Below are positions 1 through 6,691 of a stretch of DNA of 22,274 bases, piece by piece (positions within the stretch are counted from its first letter, which is position 1; each line of letters opens with the position of its first letter). This DNA comes from Caryophanales bacterium UBA1744 (GTDB lineage: Bacteria; Bacillota_I; Bacilli_A; RFN20; CAG-826). The notes below the pieces were generated by a model. It had not been told where the DNA came from, did no database searches, and saw nothing but the letters and a program-made list of their open reading frames with translations. The stretch covers positions 1 to 22,274 of the forward strand of contig DCHU01000017.1 of NCBI GenBank assembly GCA_002314915.1. The letters run 5' to 3'. Made by a program: the position numbers and the translations under genes.

Positions 1-1258
1 TATCGACGAGGAAGATGTTTGTGTGGTTGAGCCCCACTCCCATTCCTGCTGCGATTTGAGCGTTGCACAAGAGGTTCATAAACATGCCTTTGACCGGCAA
101 GTAATACTTAGGTCTAAGCTGTGCGATCATCGTCTTGATGTCCTCAACGCATGCGTGCATACGATAGTAATTCTTTTTGCTTACTGCGTAAACAGAGCAT
201 CCGGAACGGTATAATTCGTCGACAGCATCGACTGATTCCACTTCTGTGTTGTTGTTATAAGGGCATGCGACAATGAATGTGTCGGTTGGTCTAAGCTTAA
301 GTCTATAGTCTTCAATCTGACCTGAGGCTAAGACGGCGATCTTTGAATAAGACTTCGAATCGTGAGCGAGCATGATGATGATGAGGTCTTGCTCTCTTAC
401 GCGGTTGATTTCGGTTAAAGGTAAGACGAGGTTCTTTGTGATTTTTGACTGGCCTGATGCCATCATCATCTTGAGAATCTGGTCTGTCTCATCGTCATAT
501 GGGATGATTGTTTTTCTGTTCTTGACCGCGATGTCAATAACCTCTTCGATGTTGTAGAAGTTTGAAGCGAATAAGGCGATATATGTTCTGCCTTTAGCAT
601 CCTTCAACTGTTCTTCAACGTGAGGTGTGATTCTATACATTGGAGCGGTATAACCAGGTCTCGTTGCATAGATTGATTCGGTCAAAAGGATGAGCGTTCC
701 TCTTTCTGCGATACGAGCGATTGCGTTCATATCGTGTAAATATGATGGGGATGCGTTATTTTCAATAACGAAGTCCGATGTGATGACAATGTTTCCATAT
801 TGTGTTGAGATTGCGATACCGCTTGAATCGGCGATATTGTGGGATGTGTGGAAATATGAGATCAATCTATTTGCGACCTTGAAGTCACTTGTTGGTGCGA
901 CGTCAATGGTTTTGTATTTAACTTTATCTTTCCTAGCGTGTTTCGCGAACATGTCGAAGAGGGTCAAAGTAATCTTCGAGCCATAGATTGGAGCTGGCAC
1001 ATCTTCGTAGAGATATGCTAAAGCGCCGATATCATCGTCATGTCCATGCAAAAGGAAATACGCTCTGACTCTGTCTTTGTTGGCTTTCAGGTAATCGAAG
1101 TTAGGGATGATGTAGTCGATACCTGGCATCGTCTTGTCTGGGTGTTTGATGCCGCAGCCGATGACGAAGATATCATCATTGATTTCAACGACGATACAGT
1201 TTTTGCCGTCTTCATCTGCGCCGCCGAGCGAGACGATACGGATCTTTTCGTTTGCCAT
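1..1258 (-). CDS. RNase J2-like metallo-beta-lactamase/beta-CASP protein, degenerate active site (3' end outside window)
   Basis: The reading frame is open from ATG 1258 to the window edge (about 419 residues), so the C-terminus is missing. The fold is that of the RNase J family: N-terminal MBL part (residues 1 to about 200), then a beta-CASP insertion (FASNFYNIEEVIDIAVK, about 221-237). In active RNase J the first metal motif is HxHxDH; here it reads H71-G-H73-D-D75-D76, so the last His is Asp. H140 and D162 are kept. The GSQGEP motif is absent, and the PVHGE motif reads PVKG with Lys at residue 390. Bacillus RNase J2 shows the same kind of loss (HGHDEN, PVNGE). I infer a structural partner of a catalytic RNase J1 encoded elsewhere, acting in mRNA decay or rRNA maturation. 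An AGGAGG site lies 9 bases before the ATG. It is the last visible gene of the flavoprotein/yfcE run. Confidence 0.85.
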   Translation of the reverse strand, partial: MANEKIRIVSLGGADEDGKNCIVVEINDDIFVIGCGIKHPDKTMPGIDYIIPNFDYLKANKDRVRAYFLLHGHDDDIGALAYLYEDVPAPIYGSKITLTLFDMFAKHARKDKVKYKTIDVAPTSDFKVANRLISYFHTSHNIADSSGIAISTQYGNIVITSDFVIENNASPSYLHDMNAIARIAERGTLILLTESIYATRPGYTAPMYRITPHVEEQLKDAKGRTYIALFASNFYNIEEVIDIAVKNRKTIIPYDDETDQILKMMMASGQSKITKNLVLPLTEINRVREQDLIIIMLAHDSKSYSKIAVLASGQIEDYRLKLRPTDTFIVACPYNNNTEVESVDAVDELYRSGCSVYAVSKKNYYRMHACVEDIKTMIAQLRPKYYLPVKGMFMNLLCNAQIAAGMGVGLNHTNIFLVD

Positions 1259-1275
1259 TAGTGTTCCTCCTGTAG

Positions 1276-1827
1276 TTATAAGTTATACGATTGGAGAAGC
1301 TTGCCTTCCTCTATCTCATAAAATGAGACTTTATTATCTGCCCAAACGGCATAGGTTCCTGGGGTTTTGTCCTTTGGGAATCCTATTGAGCCTGGGTTTA
1401 TGAAGGCCAACTTTCCGGATTGTTGGTATTGGTGGTAATGTGTGTGCCCAAATAAGCACATCTCAACGTCGGATTTCTTAATCCAACTGAGTGATGCGTC
1501 ATCTCCATGAATGAGTAGGCACTTCTTCCCATTGATTACCATCTCGAGGATAGGGTAAATAGGGAAGTTTAGAATCATGTGGTCGATACGGGAGTCGCAA
1601 TTACCTTCGATTCCGATAATCTTGTCCTTGAATGGGTTTAGCATCTTGGCGACGACCATAGGTTCATAATCGTTTGGAACCCCGTTGCGAGGTCCGTTGT
1701 ACAAGAAGTCTCCCAAAAGGATGATATGGTCAGGGTTCTCACGCTCAATCGCATCCAAAAGAAACTCTGTTCTAAGAGTCCTTCCGTGAATGTCGCTTGC
1801 TATGAGGATCTTGCCGTTAATCTCCAT
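1276..1827 (-). CDS. yfcE: YfcE/MJ0936-family metallophosphoesterase
   Basis: 183 residues, the full length for the YfcE family of small calcineurin-like phosphodiesterases. All metal-binding motifs are present in order: SDIHG (11-15), GD (39-40), GNCD (75-78), IHGD (106-109) and GHTH (127-130), followed by NPGS. YfcE enzymes are Mn-dependent and hydrolyse artificial phosphodiesters in vitro; the natural substrate is unsettled, so none is assigned here. The ATG overlaps the stop of the upstream DUF1667 gene by one base (TAATG), which implies translational coupling. The degenerate RNase J gene starts 18 bases after its stop. No signal peptide is visible, so it should be cytosolic. Confidence 0.92.
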   Translation of the reverse strand: MEINGKILIASDIHGRTLRTEFLLDAIERENPDHIILLGDFLYNGPRNGVPNDYEPMVVAKMLNPFKDKIIGIEGNCDSRIDHMILNFPIYPILEMVINGKKCLLIHGDDASLSWIKKSDVEMCLFGHTHYHQYQQSGKLAFINPGSIGFPKDKTPGTYAVWADNKVSFYEIEEGKLLQSYNL

Positions 1828-2177
1828 TAGAGTTTCTCCATGTTTCTTGTTGCGATGACGTCGATGCCCTCTTCGCCGCAGACGTTATGGATGATGACGT
1901 CTCCAATGTGAACTGGCGCGACTAAATGAATTTTGTTGATTTCTTCCATGCACTTGAAGATGTTGCCCTTCTTGATAGGCTCGGAAGTCTTAACTGGGCA
2001 CATAGCGAGGTCTGAACCCTCAATTCGAACGGTTGATGTAACCACTCTTGTTGGGTTTGTAACTTCAGACTTTCCATATGCGACGCCGCGTGGGCAGAAA
2101 TTGCCCGTGACGTTTAAGTCATCGTCGACTGTTAATCTACAGCCACGAGGACAGCAAATACAGATAAGCTCTCTCAT
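1827..2177 (-). CDS. DUF1667 cysteine-rich protein, partner of the adjacent flavoproteins
   Basis: 116 residues. The N-terminus is cysteine-rich: C6-x-C8-C9-P-R-G-C13 and then VTGNFCPRG around C28, the DUF1667 (COG3862) signature, with further Cys in the C-terminal half. These cysteines probably bind a metal or Fe-S cluster (inference). In Clostridia and related Bacillota this small protein is encoded directly after two FAD-dependent oxidoreductases annotated as an anaerobic glycerol-3-phosphate dehydrogenase set; the same order is seen here. The start follows the upstream stop by one base (TAA-T-ATG), with an AGGAGG site inside the end of the upstream gene. The three proteins probably form one complex. 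Confidence 0.9.
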   Translation of the reverse strand: MRELICICCPRGCRLTVDDDLNVTGNFCPRGVAYGKSEVTNPTRVVTSTVRIEGSDLAMCPVKTSEPIKKGNIFKCMEEINKIHLVAPVHIGDVIIHNVCGEEGIDVIATRNMEKL

Positions 2178-2178
2178 A

Positions 2179-3441
2179 TTACTTGACCTCCTCTTTCTTT
2201 ATTAAAGAAACCGTTAAGGTACCGCTTTCACCATTAAATAGGGATTTAGGCAAAGCCTGAATCTCCATTTCTGATGGGATGATAACCGGCTTGAAGACCT
2301 TCTTGATCTGCTTGCCGTTGAGTTCATAGACGATATAAACGTTCTTGCTTGGTTCTCTTACTCTGAATTTGACAGATACTTTGTCATCGCCCTTGCTTGA
2401 AACTTTAGCTGGGACGACATATCCGATCATATTTCCTGGGACCACTGTGATGTCGTTCTCGACCTCTTCAGATGTTCCGAGGATGTATTCAGCAGCAGCT
2501 TTACCTGCCACTCTAGCCTCTTCAACTACGTTGTCGACTAAATCGTGGACGTGTAAGACGTTTCCGGCTGAGAAGATGCCAGGAATTGAGGTTTCGAACT
2601 TCTCGTTGACCTCTGAACCTCTGCTTCTTCCCTGAGGAATGCCTAAATTATTGAGTAAATCGTTGTTTGGGAGTAATCCGATAGATAAGACGAGTGTGTC
2701 ACAGTCGAATACCTTTTCGGTGCCTGGGATAGGCTGTTTTCTCTCATCGACTTCAGAGATGATGACTCTTTCAAGTCTTCCTTTGCCCTCGCATCTTGAA
2801 ACGGTGTGGGACAAATATAGAGGGATGTCATAGTCATATAAGCACTGAACCATGTTACGGTTTAAGCCGTTTGACCATGCGCATAACTCTGCGACGCCTA
2901 AGACTTTAGCGCCTTCAAGTGTCATACGTCTTGCCATGATGAGTCCGATGTCGCCTGAACCTAAGATGAATACTCTCTTTCCGACCATATAGCCCTGCTC
3001 ATTCAAGAATTTCTGAGCCTGGCCTGCTGTTAAGATGCCGGCTGGACGGTCGCCTGGGATAGCGATTGCGCCAGCGCTTCTCTCGTAGCATCCAGCAGCC
3101 ATAACGACCGCTTTAGCTTTGATCTGAACCGCACCTTCTTCAGGGTTCATATATGAAAGTACTTTGTCTTTTGTTAATGAGGAGACAGCTGAGTTCAAAT
3201 GATACTCAATGTTTCTCTCTTTTGCCTGGGCAATGAATCTTGCCGCAAACTCCGGTCCCGTTAACTCTTCTTTGAATTCGGTCAGACCGAATCCATTGTG
3301 GATGCACTGGTTGAGAATGCCGCCTAAGAATGGTCCTTTTTCAAGGATGACGATGTCTCTTACGCCTGCATCATATGCGGAAACCGCTGCGGAAAGTCCT
3401 GCTGAACCACCGCCGATGATAGCTAATTCTACTTCTCTCAT
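2179..3441 (-). CDS. FAD/NAD-dependent oxidoreductase (HcnB/GlpA-associated family, COG0446)
   Basis: 420 residues with two dinucleotide-binding folds. The FAD site GGGSAG is at 10-15, the second GxGxxG (GSGDIG) at 161-166, and the C-terminal FAD motif (GIFSAGN, then a VVEEARVAGKAAAEYI helix) at about 290-321. The segment NQCIHNGFGL (44-53) and AAGCYERS (115-122) are typical of the subfamily found beside GlpO/LhgO-like oxidases and DUF1667 proteins. It most likely passes electrons from the substrate-oxidising partner to NAD or another acceptor; the exact direction cannot be read from sequence. The ATG lies one base after the upstream stop (TAA-G-ATG), with a GGAGG site before it. Confidence 0.9.
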   Translation of the reverse strand: MREVELAIIGGGSAGLSAAVSAYDAGVRDIVILEKGPFLGGILNQCIHNGFGLTEFKEELTGPEFAARFIAQAKERNIEYHLNSAVSSLTKDKVLSYMNPEEGAVQIKAKAVVMAAGCYERSAGAIAIPGDRPAGILTAGQAQKFLNEQGYMVGKRVFILGSGDIGLIMARRMTLEGAKVLGVAELCAWSNGLNRNMVQCLYDYDIPLYLSHTVSRCEGKGRLERVIISEVDERKQPIPGTEKVFDCDTLVLSIGLLPNNDLLNNLGIPQGRSRGSEVNEKFETSIPGIFSAGNVLHVHDLVDNVVEEARVAGKAAAEYILGTSEEVENDITVVPGNMIGYVVPAKVSSKGDDKVSVKFRVREPSKNVYIVYELNGKQIKKVFKPVIIPSEMEIQALPKSLFNGESGTLTVSLIKKEEVK

Positions 3442-3442
3442 C

Positions 3443-4882
3443 TTATTTGGCCTCCTTTTTGACTTCTAAGATAACGATCTCTGAGCCTTCTCCATCGTAT
3501 TTGACTTCTAACGGAGAGATGCCTTTGTTCTTAGCGATGAGGTTAAGGACATTAGGCTGGCAGAAACCGCCTTGGCATTTACCAAAGCCTGCTCTAGTTC
3601 TCTTCTTGAGTGCTTTGATTGAGTTAACTGGGAGTGAACGTGACATTGCGTCTTCGATTTCTCCAAGCGTGACCTTTTCGCATCCGCATACGATTTTGCC
3701 GTAGTGAGGATTCTTCTTGATAAGTTCGTTTTTCTCATCAAATGAGAGGTCTGCAACCTTGATGTAAGGTTTGATTCTTGGGTTCCAAGAAGCTTTTTCC
3801 TTTAAAGGAAGCACTGCTTTAACGAGTTCTTCGACAACGTATTCGCCAATGGCTGGGGATGATACGAGTCCAGGTGATTCAATACCTGCAACATTGATAA
3901 AGTCTTTATAAGACTTAGATGGCTCTATGATGAAATCGTGCGTTGATGGGGTTGCTCTAAGACCGGCATAGACTCTGATCTGTTCGTAGAATGGGATGTT
4001 AGGAACCATGTCGGTTGCCTGCCTTCTTACGTCAGCGAGAGTTAATGTGTCTGTTGAGAAGTCTTCTTTGTCATCAACCCATTCTGAGGATGGGCCGACG
4101 AGATAGTTGCCAGAGGTTGTCTGGGTGACAAGGATGCCTTTGCCCTTCTCTGATGGGAGAGGGAATAAGACATGCTTAACGAATCCTTTTCCGAAATGGT
4201 TGAGGACATAGTACTCGCCTTTACGAGCCTTGACTGACCAGTCGATAGGCTCAATCATTCTAGCGATATCATCTGAATGGAGACCTGCTGCGTTGATAAC
4301 GACCTTAGTCTCATATGTGTTCTTGTTTGTTGTGACCTTGAAACCGCCATCGATTTTCTCGATTGCGACCACTTCTTCACCGAATGTGATGTTGAGGCCG
4401 TTGTCCAAAGCGTTCTCAACTGCGTGTGCAGTGAGGGTGAATGGGTTGATATTGCCTCCTGTTGGGCATAATAGCGCACCCTTTACCTCTTTTGAGATGT
4501 TTGGTTCGATTGCGATGACCTGCTCTTTGGTCAATATTTCTGATGGGACACCATTCTCGTCCGCTCTTTTCTTGAGGGCTTCAAGCATTGGAAGCTGCTC
4601 GTCATATAAAGCGATTGTGAGTGTTCCGCATTTGTCGAATGAGACATCAAGTTCATCACAAACCTGATCCATCATTCTGTTGCCCTTAACGTTGAAGATT
4701 GCCTTCTTCGTTCCAGGGACCGGGTCATAGCCCGAATGAGCAATGGCTGAGTTAGCCATGCTTGTGACGTCGCCAACGTCATATTCTTTTTCGATGATCA
4801 ATGCATCGACTTCGTAGCGCGATAAACTTCTGGCGATAAAAGCGCCTACCGCACCAGCTCCGATTATTATTACGTCTTTCAT
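3443..4882 (-). CDS. GlpO/LhgO-like FAD oxidoreductase with C-terminal BFD-type [2Fe-2S] domain
   Basis: 479 residues from ATG 4882. The DAO-type FAD-binding motif GAGAVG sits at residues 8-13, and the frame VNAAG-type motif (VINAAGLHSDD) lies near 215. The last 80 residues carry four cysteines, C399-G-C401 and C436 to C441 (CQGGFC), matching a BFD-like [2Fe-2S]-binding domain. The family (COG0579) oxidises glycerol-3-phosphate or 2-hydroxy acids; which one cannot be decided here, and no glpK or glpF is in the window. An upstream in-frame ATG at 4951 would add 23 residues before the Rossmann strand and is disfavoured. The ATG at 4882 has no Shine-Dalgarno site but a TATACT box only 9 bases upstream, so the message may be leaderless. 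First gene of the operon. Confidence 0.88.
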   Translation of the reverse strand: MKDVIIIGAGAVGAFIARSLSRYEVDALIIEKEYDVGDVTSMANSAIAHSGYDPVPGTKKAIFNVKGNRMMDQVCDELDVSFDKCGTLTIALYDEQLPMLEALKKRADENGVPSEILTKEQVIAIEPNISKEVKGALLCPTGGNINPFTLTAHAVENALDNGLNITFGEEVVAIEKIDGGFKVTTNKNTYETKVVINAAGLHSDDIARMIEPIDWSVKARKGEYYVLNHFGKGFVKHVLFPLPSEKGKGILVTQTTSGNYLVGPSSEWVDDKEDFSTDTLTLADVRRQATDMVPNIPFYEQIRVYAGLRATPSTHDFIIEPSKSYKDFINVAGIESPGLVSSPAIGEYVVEELVKAVLPLKEKASWNPRIKPYIKVADLSFDEKNELIKKNPHYGKIVCGCEKVTLGEIEDAMSRSLPVNSIKALKKRTRAGFGKCQGGFCQPNVLNLIAKNKGISPLEVKYDGEGSEIVILEVKKEAK

Positions 4883-4891
4883 AGTGATGAT

Positions 4892-4920
4892 AGTATACAA
4901 CTCTTTTATAAAAGAGGTTA
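4892..4920 (-). promoter_or_regulatory. Promoter of the flavoprotein operon with a 16-bp palindrome
   Basis: On the minus strand a TATACT -10 box lies at 4897-4892, nine bases before the ATG. Immediately upstream, 4901-4916 is a perfect palindrome, CTCTTTTATAAAAGAG, filling the space between the -10 and a poor -35 (TAACCT, 4920-4915). The weak -35 and the dyad in the spacer suggest control by a DNA-binding regulator (inference). It could also be a chance AT-rich palindrome. Confidence 0.5.
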
Positions 4921-4959
4921 GATGGAACAAGCACTTTTTTAACAAATCCACAAATGGTG

Positions 4960-4973
4960 TACTGTTTACAGTA
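4960..4973. promoter_or_regulatory. Operator-like inverted repeat between divergent genes
   Basis: TACTGT-TT-ACAGTA has 6-bp arms that match perfectly. It lies between the divergent flavoprotein operon and the DUF2974 gene, and contains a TTTACA hexamer (4965-4970) that could serve as a -35 on the plus strand with TAGTAT (4988-4993). No regulator family is assigned. Confidence 0.35.
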
Positions 4974-4985
4974 AAGAAAAAAGGC

Positions 4986-5014
4986 TTTAGTATTCACGAT
5001 TCAATATGTAGAAT
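4986..5014 (+). promoter_or_regulatory. Promoter of the DUF2974 gene, ATG next to -10
   Basis: TAGAAT (5009-5014, five of six consensus bases) lies six bases before the ATG at 5021, with TTTAGT (4986-4991) at 17-bp spacing. If this -10 is used, transcription starts at or next to the ATG. The GGAG directly before the ATG is only two bases from it, too close for a normal Shine-Dalgarno site. The alternative promoter TTTACA/TAGTAT (4965-4993) would give a leader of about 20 bases. Confidence 0.4.
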
Positions 5015-5020
5015 GGAGCC

Positions 5021-6070
5021 ATGAAAAACGTCTACGATTTCCTTAGAAAATACGGAAAAGAAGAACTGAATCTCGAGACATTCTCAGAGGCCGATACACT
5101 CGTATTTTGCGCGCTCTCTTATCTCGATATCAGACACATAATTCGTGACGGAGAATCAAGGGAATTTTATGATATATTCTCTTTAGAGAATTCTATCTCG
5201 TTATGTAAGATTGGTTGGATGCCTGACAGAGACTTCGCACTCCTCACCGTTCTGAAGCGAACAACACGTTACAAAAACATCATTGTCAGACGTTCAAAAC
5301 CGGTTCTGAGAAACGATATCAGCACGCAGTTTTTCGCGGTGGAATTCCTCATCCCAAACGTAGCTACATTCATCATTTTTAGAGGTACCGATAAGACGTT
5401 CTTAGGATGTGTTGAAGATATTAGATTTGCGCTTGATCAAGACGTTGGTTCGATTCAAATCGCCAAAGATTACGTCTTAGATGCACTTAATGCTTCTGCA
5501 AATCCAGTGTATTTAATCGGCCATTCTAAAGGCGGAACTGTCGCCGAAGTCTGCTATTTAAGATTGGATAAAGAAGATAGAGACAGGGTCATCAGAGTCT
5601 ACAATTTAGATGGTCCGGGCACCAAATATGGCGTTCCGGAAGAGATGCTTCCTGAAGCGAATGCGAAGATCTCCAAGTTCATCACAAAACGCTCAGTATT
5701 CGGAATTTTGTTAAAAACAAACTACAACCATAAATTCATTAACGGACGCGCTTGGTGGCTCACCCACCACTTAGTCTACAACTGGGAGGTCCAGGATAAG
5801 AGCCTCGTCCGAGTTCCTGGCCCGAGCAGAAGATCGCTTAGAAGGCGAAAAGCCGTTGATGACTTTGTTTCCAAGAGAACAAACGAGCAATTGCTCGAGA
5901 TTATCGAGGACGTCGAGGGCATTATGAAGGAAGGCGATTTATTCCTCTTCAAAGACCTCAGATTGGTCAGCTGGTTTAGGGCCCACGTAGCTGTATTTAA
6001 GCTATTGCGTTCAAAACGCCGCTGGGAACTCATCAAATTCAACTTCATGTGCATGAGAGCATTCTTATAA
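5021..6070 (+). CDS. DUF2974 (Mbeg1-like) alpha/beta-hydrolase, lipase-like
   Basis: 349 residues. The nucleophile elbow GHSKGG is at 167-172 (Ser169) and FRGTD at 120-124 fits the strand and oxyanion region preceding it, the pattern of the DUF2974 lipase-like family common in gut Bacillota. Candidate acid and base residues are D198 (in YNLDGPG) and H249 or H250. No signal peptide or membrane segment is evident, so it is probably cytoplasmic. The C-terminal 80 residues are basic and helical (RRSLRRRKAV near 276). The substrate is unknown for the family. It is a single-gene unit, divergent from the flavoprotein operon and closed by a hairpin terminator. Good confidence in fold, low in activity. 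Confidence 0.82.
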   Translation: MKNVYDFLRKYGKEELNLETFSEADTLVFCALSYLDIRHIIRDGESREFYDIFSLENSISLCKIGWMPDRDFALLTVLKRTTRYKNIIVRRSKPVLRNDISTQFFAVEFLIPNVATFIIFRGTDKTFLGCVEDIRFALDQDVGSIQIAKDYVLDALNASANPVYLIGHSKGGTVAEVCYLRLDKEDRDRVIRVYNLDGPGTKYGVPEEMLPEANAKISKFITKRSVFGILLKTNYNHKFINGRAWWLTHHLVYNWEVQDKSLVRVPGPSRRSLRRRKAVDDFVSKRTNEQLLEIIEDVEGIMKEGDLFLFKDLRLVSWFRAHVAVFKLLRSKRRWELIKFNFMCMRAFL

Positions 6071-6072
6071 AG

Positions 6073-6096
6073 AAAACGGGCCGTTGCGCCCGTTTT
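6073..6096. terminator. Bidirectional terminator
   Basis: AAAACGGGC (6073-6081) pairs perfectly with GCCCGTTTT (6088-6096) around a six-base loop, with A and T runs on both flanks. It separates the convergent DUF2974 and DUF308 genes and can serve both. Confidence 0.9.
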
Positions 6097-6108
6097 AATT
6101 TGTTTTCC

Positions 6109-6579
6109 TTATTTTGCGATTGCGCTGATGGCAGAGATTGCTCCATCTATGATGAGGATGACGCCAATCACGATAAATATCCAATCGATTGCGGTCCAAT
6201 AGCTGACGATTAGGAAGACGCCAACAACGATTGTCAAGACTGCGAATAAGATGGCGAATAATGACTTAAACTTAGATGCCAACATAAGGTCTGAGACACC
6301 TTTGATGATGAGGATTACACCCATGATTATCATCGCCACTGCCACGAACGCCCAACCAGCGACGATTAAGAGGATACCGAGTATTAATTCAATGATTCCG
6401 TTTAGTGTTCTCTTCTTTACGATATCGATGATTCCTAAGACGATGAGAACGACGCCGAGGGCTGTCATTATCCAGTTGAGAACGGTTCCTTTATAGATTA
6501 TGAAGAGGATGCCGATCAAGACGAAGATGAGGGCAGTTATAAGCGCGTTTGTTTTATTTGATGATTTTGCTTTTGCCAT
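6109..6579 (-). CDS. DUF308/HdeD-like six-helix membrane protein
   Basis: 156 residues, almost wholly hydrophobic after a short polar N-terminus (MAKAKSSNKTN). Six membrane segments can be read at about residues 12-28, 34-52, 60-76, 79-95, 104-124 and 130-152, arranged as three pairs separated by short charged loops (VKKRT, ASKFKS). This three-times-two hairpin layout and the repeated G-x-x-L-I-V-x-G-I pattern match DUF308 (HdeD-related) proteins, whose molecular role in Gram-positive bacteria is unknown. It has its own AAAGGAG ribosome binding site and is a single-gene unit convergent with the DUF2974 gene. Confidence 0.85.
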   Translation of the reverse strand: MAKAKSSNKTNALITALIFVLIGILFIIYKGTVLNWIMTALGVVLIVLGIIDIVKKRTLNGIIELILGILLIVAGWAFVAVAMIIMGVILIIKGVSDLMLASKFKSLFAILFAVLTIVVGVFLIVSYWTAIDWIFIVIGVILIIDGAISAISAIAK

Positions 6580-6606
6580 AACTATTCTCCTTTTAAAGCG
6601 ACATCT

Positions 6607-6634
6607 ATTTTATATATATAAATATAATGTGCAA
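6607..6634 (-). promoter_or_regulatory. Promoter of the DUF308 gene
   Basis: On the minus strand, TTGCAC (6634-6629) and TAAAAT (6612-6607) are 16 bases apart, about 30 bases before the ATG at 6579. The same TTGCAC -35 is used in front of rpsO. The spacer is a very AT-rich TATA run, so other -10 registers are possible. Confidence 0.45.
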
Positions 6635-6647
6635 GTACGTGAGTTTT

Positions 6648-6675
6648 AAAAAAGGCCCTACTTTTCGTAGAGCCT
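6648..6675 (-). terminator. pnp terminator
   Basis: On the minus strand AGGCTCTAC pairs with GTAGGGCCT (one U-G pair) around GAAAA, followed by six T. It lies 17 bases after the pnp stop. Confidence 0.9.
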
Positions 6676-6691
6676 AGTTTTTATTGGGTTA

